Shown: positions 34,853 through 45,306 of the stretch, piece after piece
Position numbering within the stretch: position 1 is the stretch's first letter
Layout of the letters: every line of letters starts with the position of its first letter
Assembly: GCF_002335745.1 (NCBI RefSeq)
Contig: NZ_NIST01000001.1
Coordinates: 789,641 to 853,640 of the forward strand
Reading direction: 5' to 3'
Length of the DNA stretch: 64,000 nucleotides
DNA from: Evansella halocellulosilytica
GTDB lineage: Bacteria > Bacillota > Bacilli > Bacillales > Salisediminibacteriaceae
Position numbers and translations under genes: made by a program
The notes under the pieces: model-generated
Database searches by the model: none
What the model saw: the letters and a program-made list of their open reading frames with translations, nothing else
Told to the model about the DNA's origin: nothing

Positions 34853-37285
34853 ATGAACACAAAAGAAGCTACTTTAAAAATTTCTGGTATGACCTGTGCT
34901 GCATGTGCAAACCGGATTGAAAAAGTTTTAAATAAAATTGATGGTGTACAGGAAGCTAATGTTAATTTCGCGCTTGAACGGTCAAAAGTCATTTTTGACC
35001 CTTCACTGACTAATACCCTTGATTTTGAGCAAAGAATAGAAAAAATCGGTTTCAAGGTTGTTACTGAGAAAACAGAATTTAACGTGTCCGGAATGACCTG
35101 TGCTGCTTGCGCAAATCGGATTGAAAAGCGCCTTAATAAAATGGAGGGAGTTTCCACGGCGAATGTAAACTTTGCCCTGGAAACGGCCACCGTGCAATAT
35201 GATGATTCGGCAGTTTCAATCAACGACATGAAAGAGGCAATTAATAAGCTTGGTTTCAAGTTAATGCCAAAAGAGAGCGAAGAAAGCAAAACGGATTATA
35301 AGGAGAAGGAGATCGAGAGGCAGACCGGAAAATTCCTTCTGGCCGCCATATTGACCCTTCCACTTCTATGGACAATGGTTGCCCATTTTGAATTTACGTT
35401 GTTCATTTATATGCCTGACATGTTTATGAATCCTTGGGTACAGCTTGCTCTTGCAACACCAGTTCAGTTTTTAGTCGGTGCCCAGTTTTACCAAGGCGCC
35501 TATAAGTCACTGAAAAATAAAAGCGCCAATATGGATGTGCTGGTAGCGCTCGGAACAAGTGCCGCTTATTTTTACAGTATATATCTCGGTTGGGAATGGA
35601 TGCAGGCAGGCGCAATAGGTATGCCGGAGCTGTATTTCGAAGCTGCAGCAATAATCATCACACTGATTGTACTTGGAAAATTGTTTGAAGTACGTGCGAA
35701 AAGCAAGACCAGTCAGGCTATTCAGAAGCTACTTGGACTCCAGGCGAAAACGGCCGCTGTTATTCGTGACGGTAAGGAAATGATTATCCCAATCGAAGAA
35801 GTTTTAACGGGAGATATCGTAGTAGTAAAACCTGGTGAAAAAGTACCTGTTGATGGTGAAGTGGTGGAAGGCCGCTCAGCAGTAGACGAGTCGATGATTA
35901 CCGGGGAGAGCATTCCGATTGATAAGGCTGACGGGGATGGTGTAATCGGAGCGACAATAAATAAGAATGGTCTACTGAAAGTGCGGGCTACCAAAGTAGG
36001 GAAAGACACAGCACTTTCACAAATCGTAAAAATTGTTGAAGAAGCACAAGGGTCTAAAGCTGATATTCAAAGAATGGTAGACAAAGTATCCAGCATTTTT
36101 GTTCCGGTAGTAGTGGTATTTGCTGTATTAACATTCCTTACATGGTATTTTGTTGTAGCACCAGGAGATATGCGGGCCGCACTAATCCCAATGATTTCTA
36201 TCCTTGTTATTGCCTGTCCTTGTGCTCTAGGCCTTGCCACTCCTACTTCCATTATGGCTGGTTCAGGACGCTCAGCCGAAATAGGTGTACTGTTTAAAGG
36301 CGGTGAGCATCTTGAAAATACTCAGGCTGTTCAGACAGTAGTTCTAGATAAAACTGGGACTGTAACAAAAGGTGAGCCTGAGTTGACAGATGTTTCTGTC
36401 TCAAAATCATTTACAGAAGAGGAATTATTAAAAGTTGTAGGATCCGCTGAGAAAAACTCGGAACACCCGCTAGCTCAGGCAATTGTTAACGGGGTGAAAG
36501 AAAAAGGTATTCAATTGATTGAACCAAGTGACTTTGAAGCTATACCGGGACATGGTATCCGGGCCACTGTAGATGGAAAAGAGGTTCTTGCAGGTACCAG
36601 AAAACTGATGAAGAAATTCTCTGTCTCTGTTGATGAGGCAAATCAATATATGGAAAATCTTGAAAACCAGGGTAAAACAGCTATGCTGATAGCTTTTGAT
36701 GGGAAATTTGCAGGGGTTATCGCGGTTGCCGATACAGTGAAGGATACTTCCAAAGCTGCAATCGAGAGAATGAAAGATCTTGGTTTAGAGGTTATAATGC
36801 TCACTGGCGATAATACAAGGACTGCGGAGGCAATTGCTAAACAAGTTGGGGTTACTGATGTAATCGCGGAAGTCCTCCCTGAGCAGAAGAGCGACGAGAT
36901 TGTTAAACTTCAGAGACAGGGTAAAAAGGTTGCTATGGTAGGTGACGGCATCAATGATGCACCAGCCCTTGCAGTAGCCGATATCGGAATGGCTATCGGG
37001 ACAGGAACTGACGTAGCGATTGAAGCAGCGGATATTACACTCATGCGCGGTGACTTGAACAGCGTGGCGGATGCTATCACTATGAGCAGAAAAACGATGA
37101 GGAATATTAAGCAGAATCTGTTTTTTGCTTTCATTTACAACACTTCTGCAATACCAATCGCAGCGATAGGACTTCTTGCACCATGGGTAGCAGGGGCTGC
37201 AATGGCATTCAGCTCTGTTTCTGTAGTATTGAACGCTCTTAGGCTTCAGAAAGTTAAACTTGTAAAAGGGGAGGGATCCGTATGA
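34853..37285 (+). CDS. copA: Copper-exporting P1B-1 ATPase, first copy
   Basis: An 810-aa ATPase with two N-terminal HMA domains (both GMTCAACANRIEK). The transport site is CPC ([13 protein letters not shown]), the phosphorylation site DKTGTVTKGE, the nucleotide-binding HP in SEHPLA, and the hinge [11 protein letters not shown]. It exports Cu(I). The ATG at 34853 follows AAGGAAGGAG; an upstream in-frame start at 34733 lies before the promoter. The stop overlaps the next start as ATGA. Confidence 0.95.
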   Translation: MNTKEATLKISGMTCAACANRIEKVLNKIDGVQEANVNFALERSKVIFDPSLTNTLDFEQRIEKIGFKVVTEKTEFNVSGMTCAACANRIEKRLNKMEGVSTANVNFALETATVQYDDSAVSINDMKEAINKLGFKLMPKESEESKTDYKEKEIERQTGKFLLAAILTLPLLWTMVAHFEFTLFIYMPDMFMNPWVQLALATPVQFLVGAQFYQGAYKSLKNKSANMDVLVALGTSAAYFYSIYLGWEWMQAGAIGMPELYFEAAAIIITLIVLGKLFEVRAKSKTSQAIQKLLGLQAKTAAVIRDGKEMIIPIEEVLTGDIVVVKPGEKVPVDGEVVEGRSAVDESMITGESIPIDKADGDGVIGATINKNGLLKVRATKVGKDTALSQIVKIVEEAQGSKADIQRMVDKVSSIFVPVVVVFAVLTFLTWYFVVAPGDMRAALIPMISILVIACPCALGLATPTSIMAGSGRSAEIGVLFKGGEHLENTQAVQTVVLDKTGTVTKGEPELTDVSVSKSFTEEELLKVVGSAEKNSEHPLAQAIVNGVKEKGIQLIEPSDFEAIPGHGIRATVDGKEVLAGTRKLMKKFSVSVDEANQYMENLENQGKTAMLIAFDGKFAGVIAVADTVKDTSKAAIERMKDLGLEVIMLTGDNTRTAEAIAKQVGVTDVIAEVLPEQKSDEIVKLQRQGKKVAMVGDGINDAPALAVADIGMAIGTGTDVAIEAADITLMRGDLNSVADAITMSRKTMRNIKQNLFFAFIYNTSAIPIAAIGLLAPWVAGAAMAFSSVSVVLNALRLQKVKLVKGEGSV

Positions 37286-38205
37286 CGAAAGGAATAAGGG
37301 TATGGGTCATTTCCGGAATCGCTTACTTGATTCTTGTAATAGCCGGATACAGCGCTATAACCGGTGCAAATCCCCTGACAAGCGGGGAGATGCATCATGT
37401 GGATCACGATAATAACAATGCACACGAAGAGGAGCATTATGATAACGACCATAATGATCATGAAAACAACGAAAGTCATAATGACTATGAAGAAAACCAT
37501 AATGACGGAGAACATAATGAGCACAATGATAATGAAGAACACGACCATGGGGACACTCACGCACACGGCGGCGGTGACTCGGAAGTAACGGTCCATGTTA
37601 CTTATGAGTCAGGAAAGATTCAAGTACACCTTGAAGATGATGAGGGCCATGCACCTGAATTGCGTGAAACTCATGAAGAGTTAATGCACCTTATTGTAGT
37701 GAGCGATGAACTTGAAGATTACTTCCATTATCATCCTGTACAGCTGGAAAAGGACTTGTTCGAAACAGAAGTTTCCCTTGAAGAAGGAACATATTACGTC
37801 TTTGTTGATATCAGTCCACAAGGAAAAGATTATTCAATTGAGCCAATGAAAATAGATGTGGGAGAAGGTTCCAGCGACCGACCTCAGTTAACCTCAGATA
37901 GTGTAATGAAGCAGGTTCAAGAAGGAAAAGAAGTCGTGTTTTCACACACTGAGTTGTCTGTCGGGGACCCTGTGACTTTAACATTTGAATTGAGTGAAGC
38001 TCCCCAGCCTTATTTAGGTGCATTAGGACATGTAGTTATCATTGATGAAGATGTAGAAGAATTTATTCATGTGCATCCGATGTCTAAAAACGAGACTGTA
38101 TTTGATGCACACTTTGAGAAACCTGGGACTTATAAGCTATGGGCGGAATTCAAATTCGAAGGCCAAGGAGTACTTGTTTTCTCGTATGTATTTGAAATTG
38201 AGTAA
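37282..38205 (+). CDS. His-rich exported membrane-anchored protein, co-translated with copA
   Basis: A 307-aa protein. One N-terminal span (VWVISGIAYLILVIAGYSAI) is followed by about 70 residues dominated by His, Asp, Asn and Glu, then two immunoglobulin-like regions. The second (LGALGHVVIIDEDVEEFIHVHPMS, FEKPGTYKLWAEFKF) resembles YtkA/CopC-like sheets with His pairs. Its start overlaps the copA stop, so it is expressed with the exporter. It probably binds metal outside the membrane. No characterised relative was recognised. Confidence 0.75.
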   Translation: MTKGIRVWVISGIAYLILVIAGYSAITGANPLTSGEMHHVDHDNNNAHEEEHYDNDHNDHENNESHNDYEENHNDGEHNEHNDNEEHDHGDTHAHGGGDSEVTVHVTYESGKIQVHLEDDEGHAPELRETHEELMHLIVVSDELEDYFHYHPVQLEKDLFETEVSLEEGTYYVFVDISPQGKDYSIEPMKIDVGEGSSDRPQLTSDSVMKQVQEGKEVVFSHTELSVGDPVTLTFELSEAPQPYLGALGHVVIIDEDVEEFIHVHPMSKNETVFDAHFEKPGTYKLWAEFKFEGQGVLVFSYVFEIE

Positions 38206-38301
38206 AAGAATGCCAACTTAATTATTTTTTGCTCATGCTGTTGAGAAATATAGTTAACATATTCAGAATTTAAAAATTAGTTTGAATGGAGGTGTTTTCC
38301 T

Positions 38302-39249
38302 ATTTATAAGATAACAGACAAAGAAATTTGGAATGGACGAGTAGACAGCGAAACGGATCGAGCAAGTTTTCTCTTCCATCAACGTGTAATTTGTAAGCAC
38401 GTTGATGACATAGAACAGTACAATTCTGCTTATGTTATTGTTGGTTTCACTTGTGATGAAGGGGTACGACGAAACAAAGGGCGACTCGGTGCAAAGATGG
38501 CACCCTCTGCAATTCGTAAATTACTAGGGAAATTACCTTATAACCTCCTCGAGGATCTTGATACCTTTGATATAGGCGATGTTGCTTGCTTGGATGAAGA
38601 TTTGGAGAGAGCACAGAAAGAATTAGGTCAAACAGTTAACAAACTTTTTCGAAAAAATAAGACTCCGATTATATTAGGGGGAGGACACGAAACCCTATAT
38701 GGTCATTATTTAGGAGCCAGACAGTTTATTGGTGAAGATAAAACGTTAGGGGTAATCAATATTGATGCTCATTTCGATTTAAGAAATGATGATATACCGA
38801 CATCGGGAACGATGTTTAGGCAAATTTTAGAGCAGGATAAGAATGCAGGATATTTATGTTTAGGAGTTCAGGAATTTGGTAACACAAAAGCATTGTTTCA
38901 AACAGCTGAAAAATTGAGTTGCAGCTATATATTAGAGAAAAACCTGGCCCCTGATAATTTCCAACAAACATATGAAACAATTGATACATTCGTTAAAAAC
39001 TATGATTGTGTGATTGTAACACTATGTATGGATTCGATTATTTCGTCTGCAGCACCCGGAGTTAGTGCCCCATCACCTTTTGGAATTGAGCCAAAAACAG
39101 TAAGAACCTTACTTGGATATATTGCAGGGAAAGAAAATGTACTTAGCTTTGATATATCAGAGGTAAATCCGTTATTTGATGAAGATGAAAAAACAGTAAG
39201 ATTAGCAGCTCATTTGGTTGCAGAGATCATGAGCAGTTATAAAAAATAA
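38302..39249 (+). CDS. hutG: Formimidoylglutamase, apparent ATT start
   Basis: A 315-aa arginase-fold enzyme that splits formiminoglutamate. Mn-binding motifs are GGGHETLYGHY and NIDAHFDLR, with CMDSIISSAAPGVSAP typical of HutG. The first ATG (38497) would delete a conserved N-terminus (YKITDKEIWNGRVDSETDRA). No ATG, GTG or TTG lies between the stop at 38278 and 38497, whereas ATT at 38302 lies seven bases after GGAGGTG. The start is therefore an AUU codon, or a base error in the sequence. Confidence 0.85.
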   Translation: MYKITDKEIWNGRVDSETDRASFLFHQRVICKHVDDIEQYNSAYVIVGFTCDEGVRRNKGRLGAKMAPSAIRKLLGKLPYNLLEDLDTFDIGDVACLDEDLERAQKELGQTVNKLFRKNKTPIILGGGHETLYGHYLGARQFIGEDKTLGVINIDAHFDLRNDDIPTSGTMFRQILEQDKNAGYLCLGVQEFGNTKALFQTAEKLSCSYILEKNLAPDNFQQTYETIDTFVKNYDCVIVTLCMDSIISSAAPGVSAPSPFGIEPKTVRTLLGYIAGKENVLSFDISEVNPLFDEDEKTVRLAAHLVAEIMSSYKK

Positions 39250-39286
39250 TGTTTAATTGTTTTAATTTATTCTAGGAGATGATTAG

Positions 39287-40954
39287 ATGGGAACAAAATC
39301 TAGTATTCCTGTTATACAATATCGAGGCTCCGAACTTCATACTAAGGGATGGATTCAGGAAGCCGCATTACGAATGTTGAATAACAACCTAAGCCCAGAA
39401 GTTGCTGAAAACCCAGATGACCTTGTTGTATATGGTGGGATTGGTAAGGCGGCACGTAATTGGCAAAGCTATGAAGCGATTGTAAGGGAATTAAAACAAC
39501 TAGAAGATGATGAAACACTATTAATCCAGTCAGGAAAGCCTGTTGTAGTTTTCCGAACACATAAGAATGCCCCAAAAGTACTTATTGCAAACTCAAACTT
39601 AGTTCCTGCTTGGGCAAACTGGGATCACTTTAACGAGCTTGATCAGAAGGGATTAATGATGTACGGACAAATGACGGCTGGTAGTTGGATTTATATTGGA
39701 AGTCAAGGAATTGTACAAGGAACATATGAAACATTTGCTGAATGTGCGAGGCAACATTTTAATGGTAGTTTGAAAGGAACAATTACCCTCACCGCTGGAC
39801 TAGGAGGGATGGGAGGGGCTCAACCACTAGCTGTGACATTGAATGATGGTGTCTGTATTGCGATTGAAGTGGATCAGCATCGAATTAATCGACGCTTGGA
39901 AACAAAGTATTTGGATACACAAGCTTCTAGTTTGGAAGAATCTATTAAATTAGCAACGGAAGCACGTGACCAGGGGAAGGCGCTATCCATTGGGTTACTG
40001 GGTAATGCAGCAGAACTATTGCCGGAAATGATTGAAAAAGATTTTATTCCGAATGTGTTAACAGATCAAACATCAGCACATGACCCGTTAAATGGATATA
40101 TTCCTGAAAATATGACACTTGAAGAAGCTATTGAATTAAGAAAAAGTGATCCTATATTATACACCAAAAAATCAAGGAAAAGTATTGCTGTTCATGTGAA
40201 AGCAATGTTAAAAATGCAGGATTCTGGTTCCATTACATTTGATTATGGAAATAACATTCGCCAAGTTGCAAAAGACGAAGGAGTGGAAAATGCTTTTAGC
40301 TTTCCTGGCTTTGTCCCAGCCTATATTCGCCCACAATTCTGTGAAGGAAAAGGACCGTTCCGTTGGGTAGCCCTCTCTGGTGACCCAGAAGACATTTATA
40401 AATTAGATGAAGTAATCTTGCGTGAATTTAGCTATAATGAGTCACTTTGCAAGTGGATGCGCATGGCACAGGAAAAAATTCAATTCCAAGGCCTTCCTTC
40501 CAGAATATGCTGGCTTGGATATGGAGAAAGAGCCCGTTTCGGAAAAATAATTAATAAAATGGTCGCAAGTGGAGAATTGAAAGCCCCAATTGTTATTGGA
40601 CGTGATCATTTAGATTCAGGATCTGTTGCCTCCCCAAATAGGGAGACAGAAGCAATGAAAGATGGAAGTGACACGGTAGCGGATTGGCCAATACTAAATG
40701 CGTTGATTAATAGTGTTGGTGGTGCTAGCTGGGTTAGTGTTCACCATGGTGGAGGAGTTGGCATGGGATATTCTCTACATGCTGGTATGGTAATCGTAGC
40801 TGATGGGACAAAAGATGCTGAGGAACGTATTGAACGTGTACTTACAACGGACCCAGGTATGGGAGTAGCAAGACATGTAGATGCGGGTTACGAGCTGGCA
40901 GAAAAGACAGCGATGGAAAAAGGTGTTCATATACCAATGTTAAATACTAAATAG
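39287..40954 (+). CDS. hutU: Urocanate hydratase
   Basis: A 555-aa enzyme converting urocanate to imidazolonepropionate with tightly bound NAD+. [19 protein letters not shown] is the dinucleotide region. [19 protein letters not shown] has the conserved active-site Cys area, and [16 protein letters not shown] the C-terminal signature. The length is standard. It follows hutG by 37 bases and precedes hutI. Confidence 0.96.
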   Translation: MGTKSSIPVIQYRGSELHTKGWIQEAALRMLNNNLSPEVAENPDDLVVYGGIGKAARNWQSYEAIVRELKQLEDDETLLIQSGKPVVVFRTHKNAPKVLIANSNLVPAWANWDHFNELDQKGLMMYGQMTAGSWIYIGSQGIVQGTYETFAECARQHFNGSLKGTITLTAGLGGMGGAQPLAVTLNDGVCIAIEVDQHRINRRLETKYLDTQASSLEESIKLATEARDQGKALSIGLLGNAAELLPEMIEKDFIPNVLTDQTSAHDPLNGYIPENMTLEEAIELRKSDPILYTKKSRKSIAVHVKAMLKMQDSGSITFDYGNNIRQVAKDEGVENAFSFPGFVPAYIRPQFCEGKGPFRWVALSGDPEDIYKLDEVILREFSYNESLCKWMRMAQEKIQFQGLPSRICWLGYGERARFGKIINKMVASGELKAPIVIGRDHLDSGSVASPNRETEAMKDGSDTVADWPILNALINSVGGASWVSVHHGGGVGMGYSLHAGMVIVADGTKDAEERIERVLTTDPGMGVARHVDAGYELAEKTAMEKGVHIPMLNTK

Positions 40955-41022
40955 TTTATACCCTTTTCAAAACCCGGTAATGGTATATAGATAAATGGAA
41001 AGTAAAAAGGGAGTAATTATTA

Positions 41023-42282
41023 ATGACTAAAATGATATACATCAAAAATGCTTCACAGATTATTACGATGAAGGGACATTCAGATCAACCAGCACAAAAA
41101 GCAGACATGTCTAATATAGGTGTTATCGAAAACGGAAGCGTCCTTACTCAAGACGACAAAATTATCGCTGTGGGAACAGATGAAGAGATCCAGTCAAAGT
41201 ATAAAGAAGAGATTTCAAAGGCGGACCAAATTGATGCAACGAATAAGATCGTTACCCCAGGGTTAGTTGATCCTCATACCCATCTAGTTTATGCCGGTAC
41301 TAGAGAGAACGAATACGCTATGCGTTTAAAAGGTAAAACCTATATGGAAATTATGAATGCTGGAGGCGGAATTCATGCAACTACAAGAACTACCCAACAA
41401 GCTGACTTTGAGCAATTATATAAAGAATCAAAAAGACGCTTAGATACTTTTATAAAATATGGGGTCACAACAATCGAAGCAAAAAGTGGTTATGGATTAA
41501 CGACAGAAGATGAAATAAAACAACTAGAAGTAGCAAAACAACTGAATGAAAGTCACGCTGTTGATATCGTCTCAACGTTTATGGGTGCGCATGCAATACC
41601 GATGGAGGATAAAGATAACCCAGAGAAATTTATTGATCTTGTGATCAACGAAATGATACCTGAAGTAGCAAAACATAAATTGGCAACTTTTAATGATGTG
41701 TTTTGTGAACGCGGTGTATTCACACCAGATCAATCTAGAAGAATCTTGGAAGCGGGAAAAAAATACGGTCTAATACCAAAAATTCATGCAGATGAAATCG
41801 AGCCATATGCAGGAGCGGAGTTGGCAGCAGAGGTAGGAGCAGTATCGGCAGACCATTTACTGAAAATATCTGATCAAGGAATCCAAATGATGACAGAAAA
41901 AAATGTTATAGGTGTCTTGTTACCGGGAACTGCTTTTTTCCTAATGGCAGAGTTTGCAAAGGCAAGGAAGATGATTGATAGTGGGGTTCCTATTGCCTTA
42001 TCCACAGATGCCAATCCAGGTTCGTCTCCAACCTTGTCATTACAATTCATCATGAATCTAGGTTGTTTAAAAATGGGTATGACGCCAGAAGAAGTATTGA
42101 CTGCTACAACAATTAACGCTGCTCATGCTATCGGTCGAGCAGATTTAATCGGTAGCTTAGAAATAGGGAAGATGGCAGATATCACTATTTTTGATGTGAA
42201 AAATTACTATATGTTGTCGTATAACTATGGAATGAATCACGTTGAAAAGGTAATAAAGAGAGGTGAGCTAGTAGTAGGCTAA
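41023..42282 (+). CDS. hutI: Imidazolonepropionase
   Basis: A 419-aa amidohydrolase that opens the imidazolone ring to formiminoglutamate. Metal ligands appear in VDPHTHLVYAG (HxH), IHADEIEP (His) and STDANPGSSPTLSL (Asp). The N-terminal beta region is complete. It ends the hutGUI block. No hutM permease follows, so histidine uptake must rely on another transporter. Confidence 0.95.
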   Translation: MTKMIYIKNASQIITMKGHSDQPAQKADMSNIGVIENGSVLTQDDKIIAVGTDEEIQSKYKEEISKADQIDATNKIVTPGLVDPHTHLVYAGTRENEYAMRLKGKTYMEIMNAGGGIHATTRTTQQADFEQLYKESKRRLDTFIKYGVTTIEAKSGYGLTTEDEIKQLEVAKQLNESHAVDIVSTFMGAHAIPMEDKDNPEKFIDLVINEMIPEVAKHKLATFNDVFCERGVFTPDQSRRILEAGKKYGLIPKIHADEIEPYAGAELAAEVGAVSADHLLKISDQGIQMMTEKNVIGVLLPGTAFFLMAEFAKARKMIDSGVPIALSTDANPGSSPTLSLQFIMNLGCLKMGMTPEEVLTATTINAAHAIGRADLIGSLEIGKMADITIFDVKNYYMLSYNYGMNHVEKVIKRGELVVG

Positions 42283-42508
42283 TTTAATCAATTAGTTAGC
42301 CCAGAATATAAATTAACTTTGAGGAAAAAAATATGCATTTATCAACGAAAAAGCTTGACATAGCTTGCCATATGCCCCTTTAAAGTAGTATTATTCCATG
42401 TCCTATTGGATGGCTTTCAAATAGATCTAAAGATAGTGTAGATAATACAGTAAATGACAGAACATTATTTGGAACCCATTTGTGGGAATTGCATATTAAA
42501 AGGAGTTT

Positions 42509-43129
42509 ATGAAAATGCTCAAAAAATACCATGTAGGTATACTACTATTTAATTATGTTGATGCTTTAGATTTTGCTGGCCCCTATGAAGTTTTTAACTT
42601 AACTACTTATAGTAATAACGATGTAAAAAAACTCTTCTCTAGCAATTTAGAGGATAAACCGTTTATGGTAAATACAGTTTCTCAAGATGGGAAGCAAATA
42701 ACAGTACATAACGGTCTGCAAGTAAAGCCTGATTACAGTTTTTTCAATGCACCGAAATTTGACATTATCATTGTTCCTGGAGGTCCATTAAAAGCATTAA
42801 ATTTAGTAGGGAGTAATAAAGAAATAATATCTTGGATTGAGAACTATAAGGATAAGATAGTAGCATCTGTATGTACTGGAGCATTTTTCTTAGCCCAAGC
42901 GGGAATTCTTAACGGGAAAAAAGCGACTACAAATCGGGTAGCCTTAAATCTGTTAGAGAGAAGTTTCCCAGAAGTAGAAGTTATTAGAGGAGTTAAGTAT
43001 GTGGATGAAGGAAAAGTTATTACTTCAGCAGGTATATCCGCAGGAATTCAAATGGCCTTACATGTTGTTAGCAAATTATTTGACGAAGAGACAGCTAAAC
43101 GAACTGCTCATACAATTGAATTAGATTAA
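42509..43129 (+). CDS. DJ-1/PfpI-superfamily protein
   Basis: A 206-aa protein of the isonitrile-hydratase/AraC-amidase branch. DALDFAGPYEVF, IIVPGGPLKAL and the nucleophile elbow ASVCTGAFFLAQAG with the conserved Cys are visible. The following TNRVAL replaces the common TTHW. It starts after AGGAG. No DNA-binding domain is fused. Its substrate is unknown; the copper-island setting suggests stress or aldehyde defence, as a guess only. Confidence 0.8.
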   Translation: MKMLKKYHVGILLFNYVDALDFAGPYEVFNLTTYSNNDVKKLFSSNLEDKPFMVNTVSQDGKQITVHNGLQVKPDYSFFNAPKFDIIIVPGGPLKALNLVGSNKEIISWIENYKDKIVASVCTGAFFLAQAGILNGKKATTNRVALNLLERSFPEVEVIRGVKYVDEGKVITSAGISAGIQMALHVVSKLFDEETAKRTAHTIELD

Positions 43130-43206
43130 ATTATATTCCGCCTATAAGCATCTCTGCTTTATGTGACCCTTTCATTTTAGTAATACAAATGATTAAGTAG
43201 CATTTA

Positions 43207-43249
43207 AAAAGACGGCCAAACCTTCAACTCAAGAGGCTGGCCGTCTTTT
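43207..43249. terminator. Bidirectional terminator
   Basis: AAAAGACGGCCA pairs perfectly with TGGCCGTCTTTT. It lies between the DJ-1-type gene and the converging Csp gene and has A/T runs on both sides. Confidence 0.75.
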
Positions 43250-43255
43250 AGTACA

Positions 43256-43588
43256 TTATGCAGTAAGTTTTCGGCATTCTTCTGCGCACTTAAAGCATGC
43301 TTCCGCACATTTTTGACAGTGTTCATGATGGTCGTGCTTTTTGCATTCTTCTCCACATGCTTCACAGATCTCGGCACATACCGCAGCCAGTTGAGAAGCA
43401 AATGGTGTGCCTCTCCCTAAAGCCTGTTCTAAGTAGGAGCAAATATCTGCACATTCTCTGTCAAGGCGGATACACTCTGCCAGCATCTTCACATTGTCTT
43501 CCTTTAAACAAGCATCATAACAATGGTTGCACGCTTCCATACATTCGTGTAAGGTTTCGATTAATGATTGGTACTTTTCATGTGGCAT
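43256..43588 (-). CDS. Csp-type copper-storage protein (four-helix Cys-rich bundle)
   Basis: A 110-aa protein with 16 Cys arranged as CxxxCxxCxxxC runs along helices (ECMEACNHCYDAC, ECADIC, VCAEICEACGEEC, CQKCAEACFKCAEEC). This matches Csp3/YhjQ-type cytosolic copper-storage proteins, which bind many Cu(I) ions in a helical core. There is no signal peptide, so storage is cytoplasmic. It starts after GGAGG. A CsoR-type operator is not evident upstream. Confidence 0.88.
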   Translation of the reverse strand: MPHEKYQSLIETLHECMEACNHCYDACLKEDNVKMLAECIRLDRECADICSYLEQALGRGTPFASQLAAVCAEICEACGEECKKHDHHEHCQKCAEACFKCAEECRKLTA

Positions 43589-43924
43589 ATACTATTCCTC
43601 CTTTTTAGGTTTCTAATAAACAGTTTTCCACTTAGAAATAATTGTTAAACAGGATTTAGGAAGATTCGGTGCAACCAAGTTAGATTTAATCTTCCGTTAA
43701 TAATTTGTTGTCAAAAAGAAATCTGAACTTCATACAAACTCCAATTTTTTTAAATATATAATACATTAGGTTCCTCTCAGGTAGTTATAAAGAAAGTGTG
43801 AAGAAAGAGAGACAATAGTTTGAACAGGAAAGAAATATAATTTTGTATGGTGATATACCTCACTCTAAGTTAATGTGTGCTCCTTTAATATAAACTTATA
43901 AAACTTAAGGAGGACTTTATCATC
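43589..43924. other. Intergenic region between diverging Csp and propeller genes
   Basis: About 336 bases without a gene. Promoters for both directions are expected here. No CsoR-type operator or other clear motif is seen. Confidence 0.35.
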
Positions 43925-45151
43925 ATGAAAAGAAAATCTACTTTGTTTTTAACCAGTATCCTTGCCGGAGCTCTCTTGTTGTCGGCATGCAGTGGAGAAG
44001 CCAATTCAGCGGAGACGGAGAGTAATTCTAATGAAGTTCTAGAGGGAAATGAGACAAATGAAACAAATGTAAATGGTGCAAACGAAGAAAATGGCGATGG
44101 GGCAAATGGGGATGAAGAGGAATCAGAAGAAACAGCCGTAAACAATGGTAACGAAGAAGAATACATCATTGCTGTAGCGAATGAAAAGGACGAAACTTTA
44201 TCGGTAATTTATTATCCGGATGGCAGACAGGAATTGATCGAACTGGATGGGCAGGCACATAATGTGGAGGTTAATAAAGGAACAGGATTAATATGGGTAA
44301 CGATCAACCCACCTCATGGTCATGGTGATGATGACGACGAAGACGGTCACAGTCATGGAAATAATGAAGATAATGAAAATAATCATGCCTATGGATCAAA
44401 TGAAGACGAAGGAAATGGTGAACTCGTTACAGCCTATGACATTAACACTTTGGAAAAGGTAGCGGAGTATCCTGCAGGGAGCCATCCTGCACACGTATCA
44501 ATCACAGAGGACGGGAATACTGTAGTTTTCTCCAATTCAGGTGAAGACACTGTAACTATTGTAGACCGTGCTACCGAGGAAGCTACTATAATAGAGGTTG
44601 GGAACTATCCACATGGTCTCCGAGTTTCTCCGGATCAGAGTTCAGTTTATGTTGCAAACATGCAGAGTGGCGATATAAGTATTATAGACCTTGAGGAAAA
44701 AACTGAAGTAAAGAGGTTGCATGTAGGAGATGGAGCAGTACAGACAGGTTTTTCCCATGACGGTAAATATGCATTTGCTGGATTACATCTTGCTGATCAG
44801 CTTGCAGTTATTGATACAGCGAGCCAGGAGCTTGTGAAGACAATTGATGTAGGTACTGGTCCTGTACAAATGTATGCCACTTACGATAATAAATATGTAA
44901 TTGTCGCTAATCAGGGCAGTGAAGAAAACCCATCTGACACCATTTCAATTATTAGCTTGGAAGAGATGGAAGTGGTGAAGGAGCTGCAACTTGGCAAAGG
45001 TGCCCATGGAGTAGTGGTTTCCGAAGACAGCCTCTATGCATTTGTAACAAATATGTTTGAGGAAACTATCTCGGTAGTTAACCTCGAGACACTTGAAGAA
45101 GAAGAGCGTATAAACGTAGGAAAGTACCCAAATGGAATTTCAATAAATTAA
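43925..45151 (+). CDS. Beta-propeller (YVTN/YncE-like) lipoprotein with His/Asp-rich insert
   Basis: A 408-aa lipoprotein. The lipobox is LLLSACSGE, followed by an Asn/Glu-rich linker of about 55 residues. The rest is a seven-bladed propeller with YVTN-type repeats (VYVANMQSGDISIIDL, AFVTNMFEETISVVNL). A His/Asp-rich loop (HGHGDDDDEDGHSHGNN) is inserted in the first blades. The family often accompanies copper or heme export. It is probably an extracytoplasmic metal-binding scaffold. Confidence 0.8.
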   Translation: MKRKSTLFLTSILAGALLLSACSGEANSAETESNSNEVLEGNETNETNVNGANEENGDGANGDEEESEETAVNNGNEEEYIIAVANEKDETLSVIYYPDGRQELIELDGQAHNVEVNKGTGLIWVTINPPHGHGDDDDEDGHSHGNNEDNENNHAYGSNEDEGNGELVTAYDINTLEKVAEYPAGSHPAHVSITEDGNTVVFSNSGEDTVTIVDRATEEATIIEVGNYPHGLRVSPDQSSVYVANMQSGDISIIDLEEKTEVKRLHVGDGAVQTGFSHDGKYAFAGLHLADQLAVIDTASQELVKTIDVGTGPVQMYATYDNKYVIVANQGSEENPSDTISIISLEEMEVVKELQLGKGAHGVVVSEDSLYAFVTNMFEETISVVNLETLEEEERINVGKYPNGISIN

Positions 45152-45160
45152 GTGGTAAAA

Positions 45161-45192
45161 TTCCCTCACCGCATAGTGAGGGAATAATTTTT
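45161..45192 (+). terminator. Terminator after the propeller lipoprotein
   Basis: TTCCCTCAC pairs with GTGAGGGAA over six bases and is followed by TAATTTTTT. Confidence 0.75.
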
Positions 45193-45306
45193 TAGCTTTT
45201 TGAGCGGGTGAGCTTGTAAAAAATTAATCTTCATAAAAAATTCACTTGTTTGGTTTACTATATAATATAAAAGGAACTGATAGACACATTCGGGAGGTTT
45301 GGTTCT

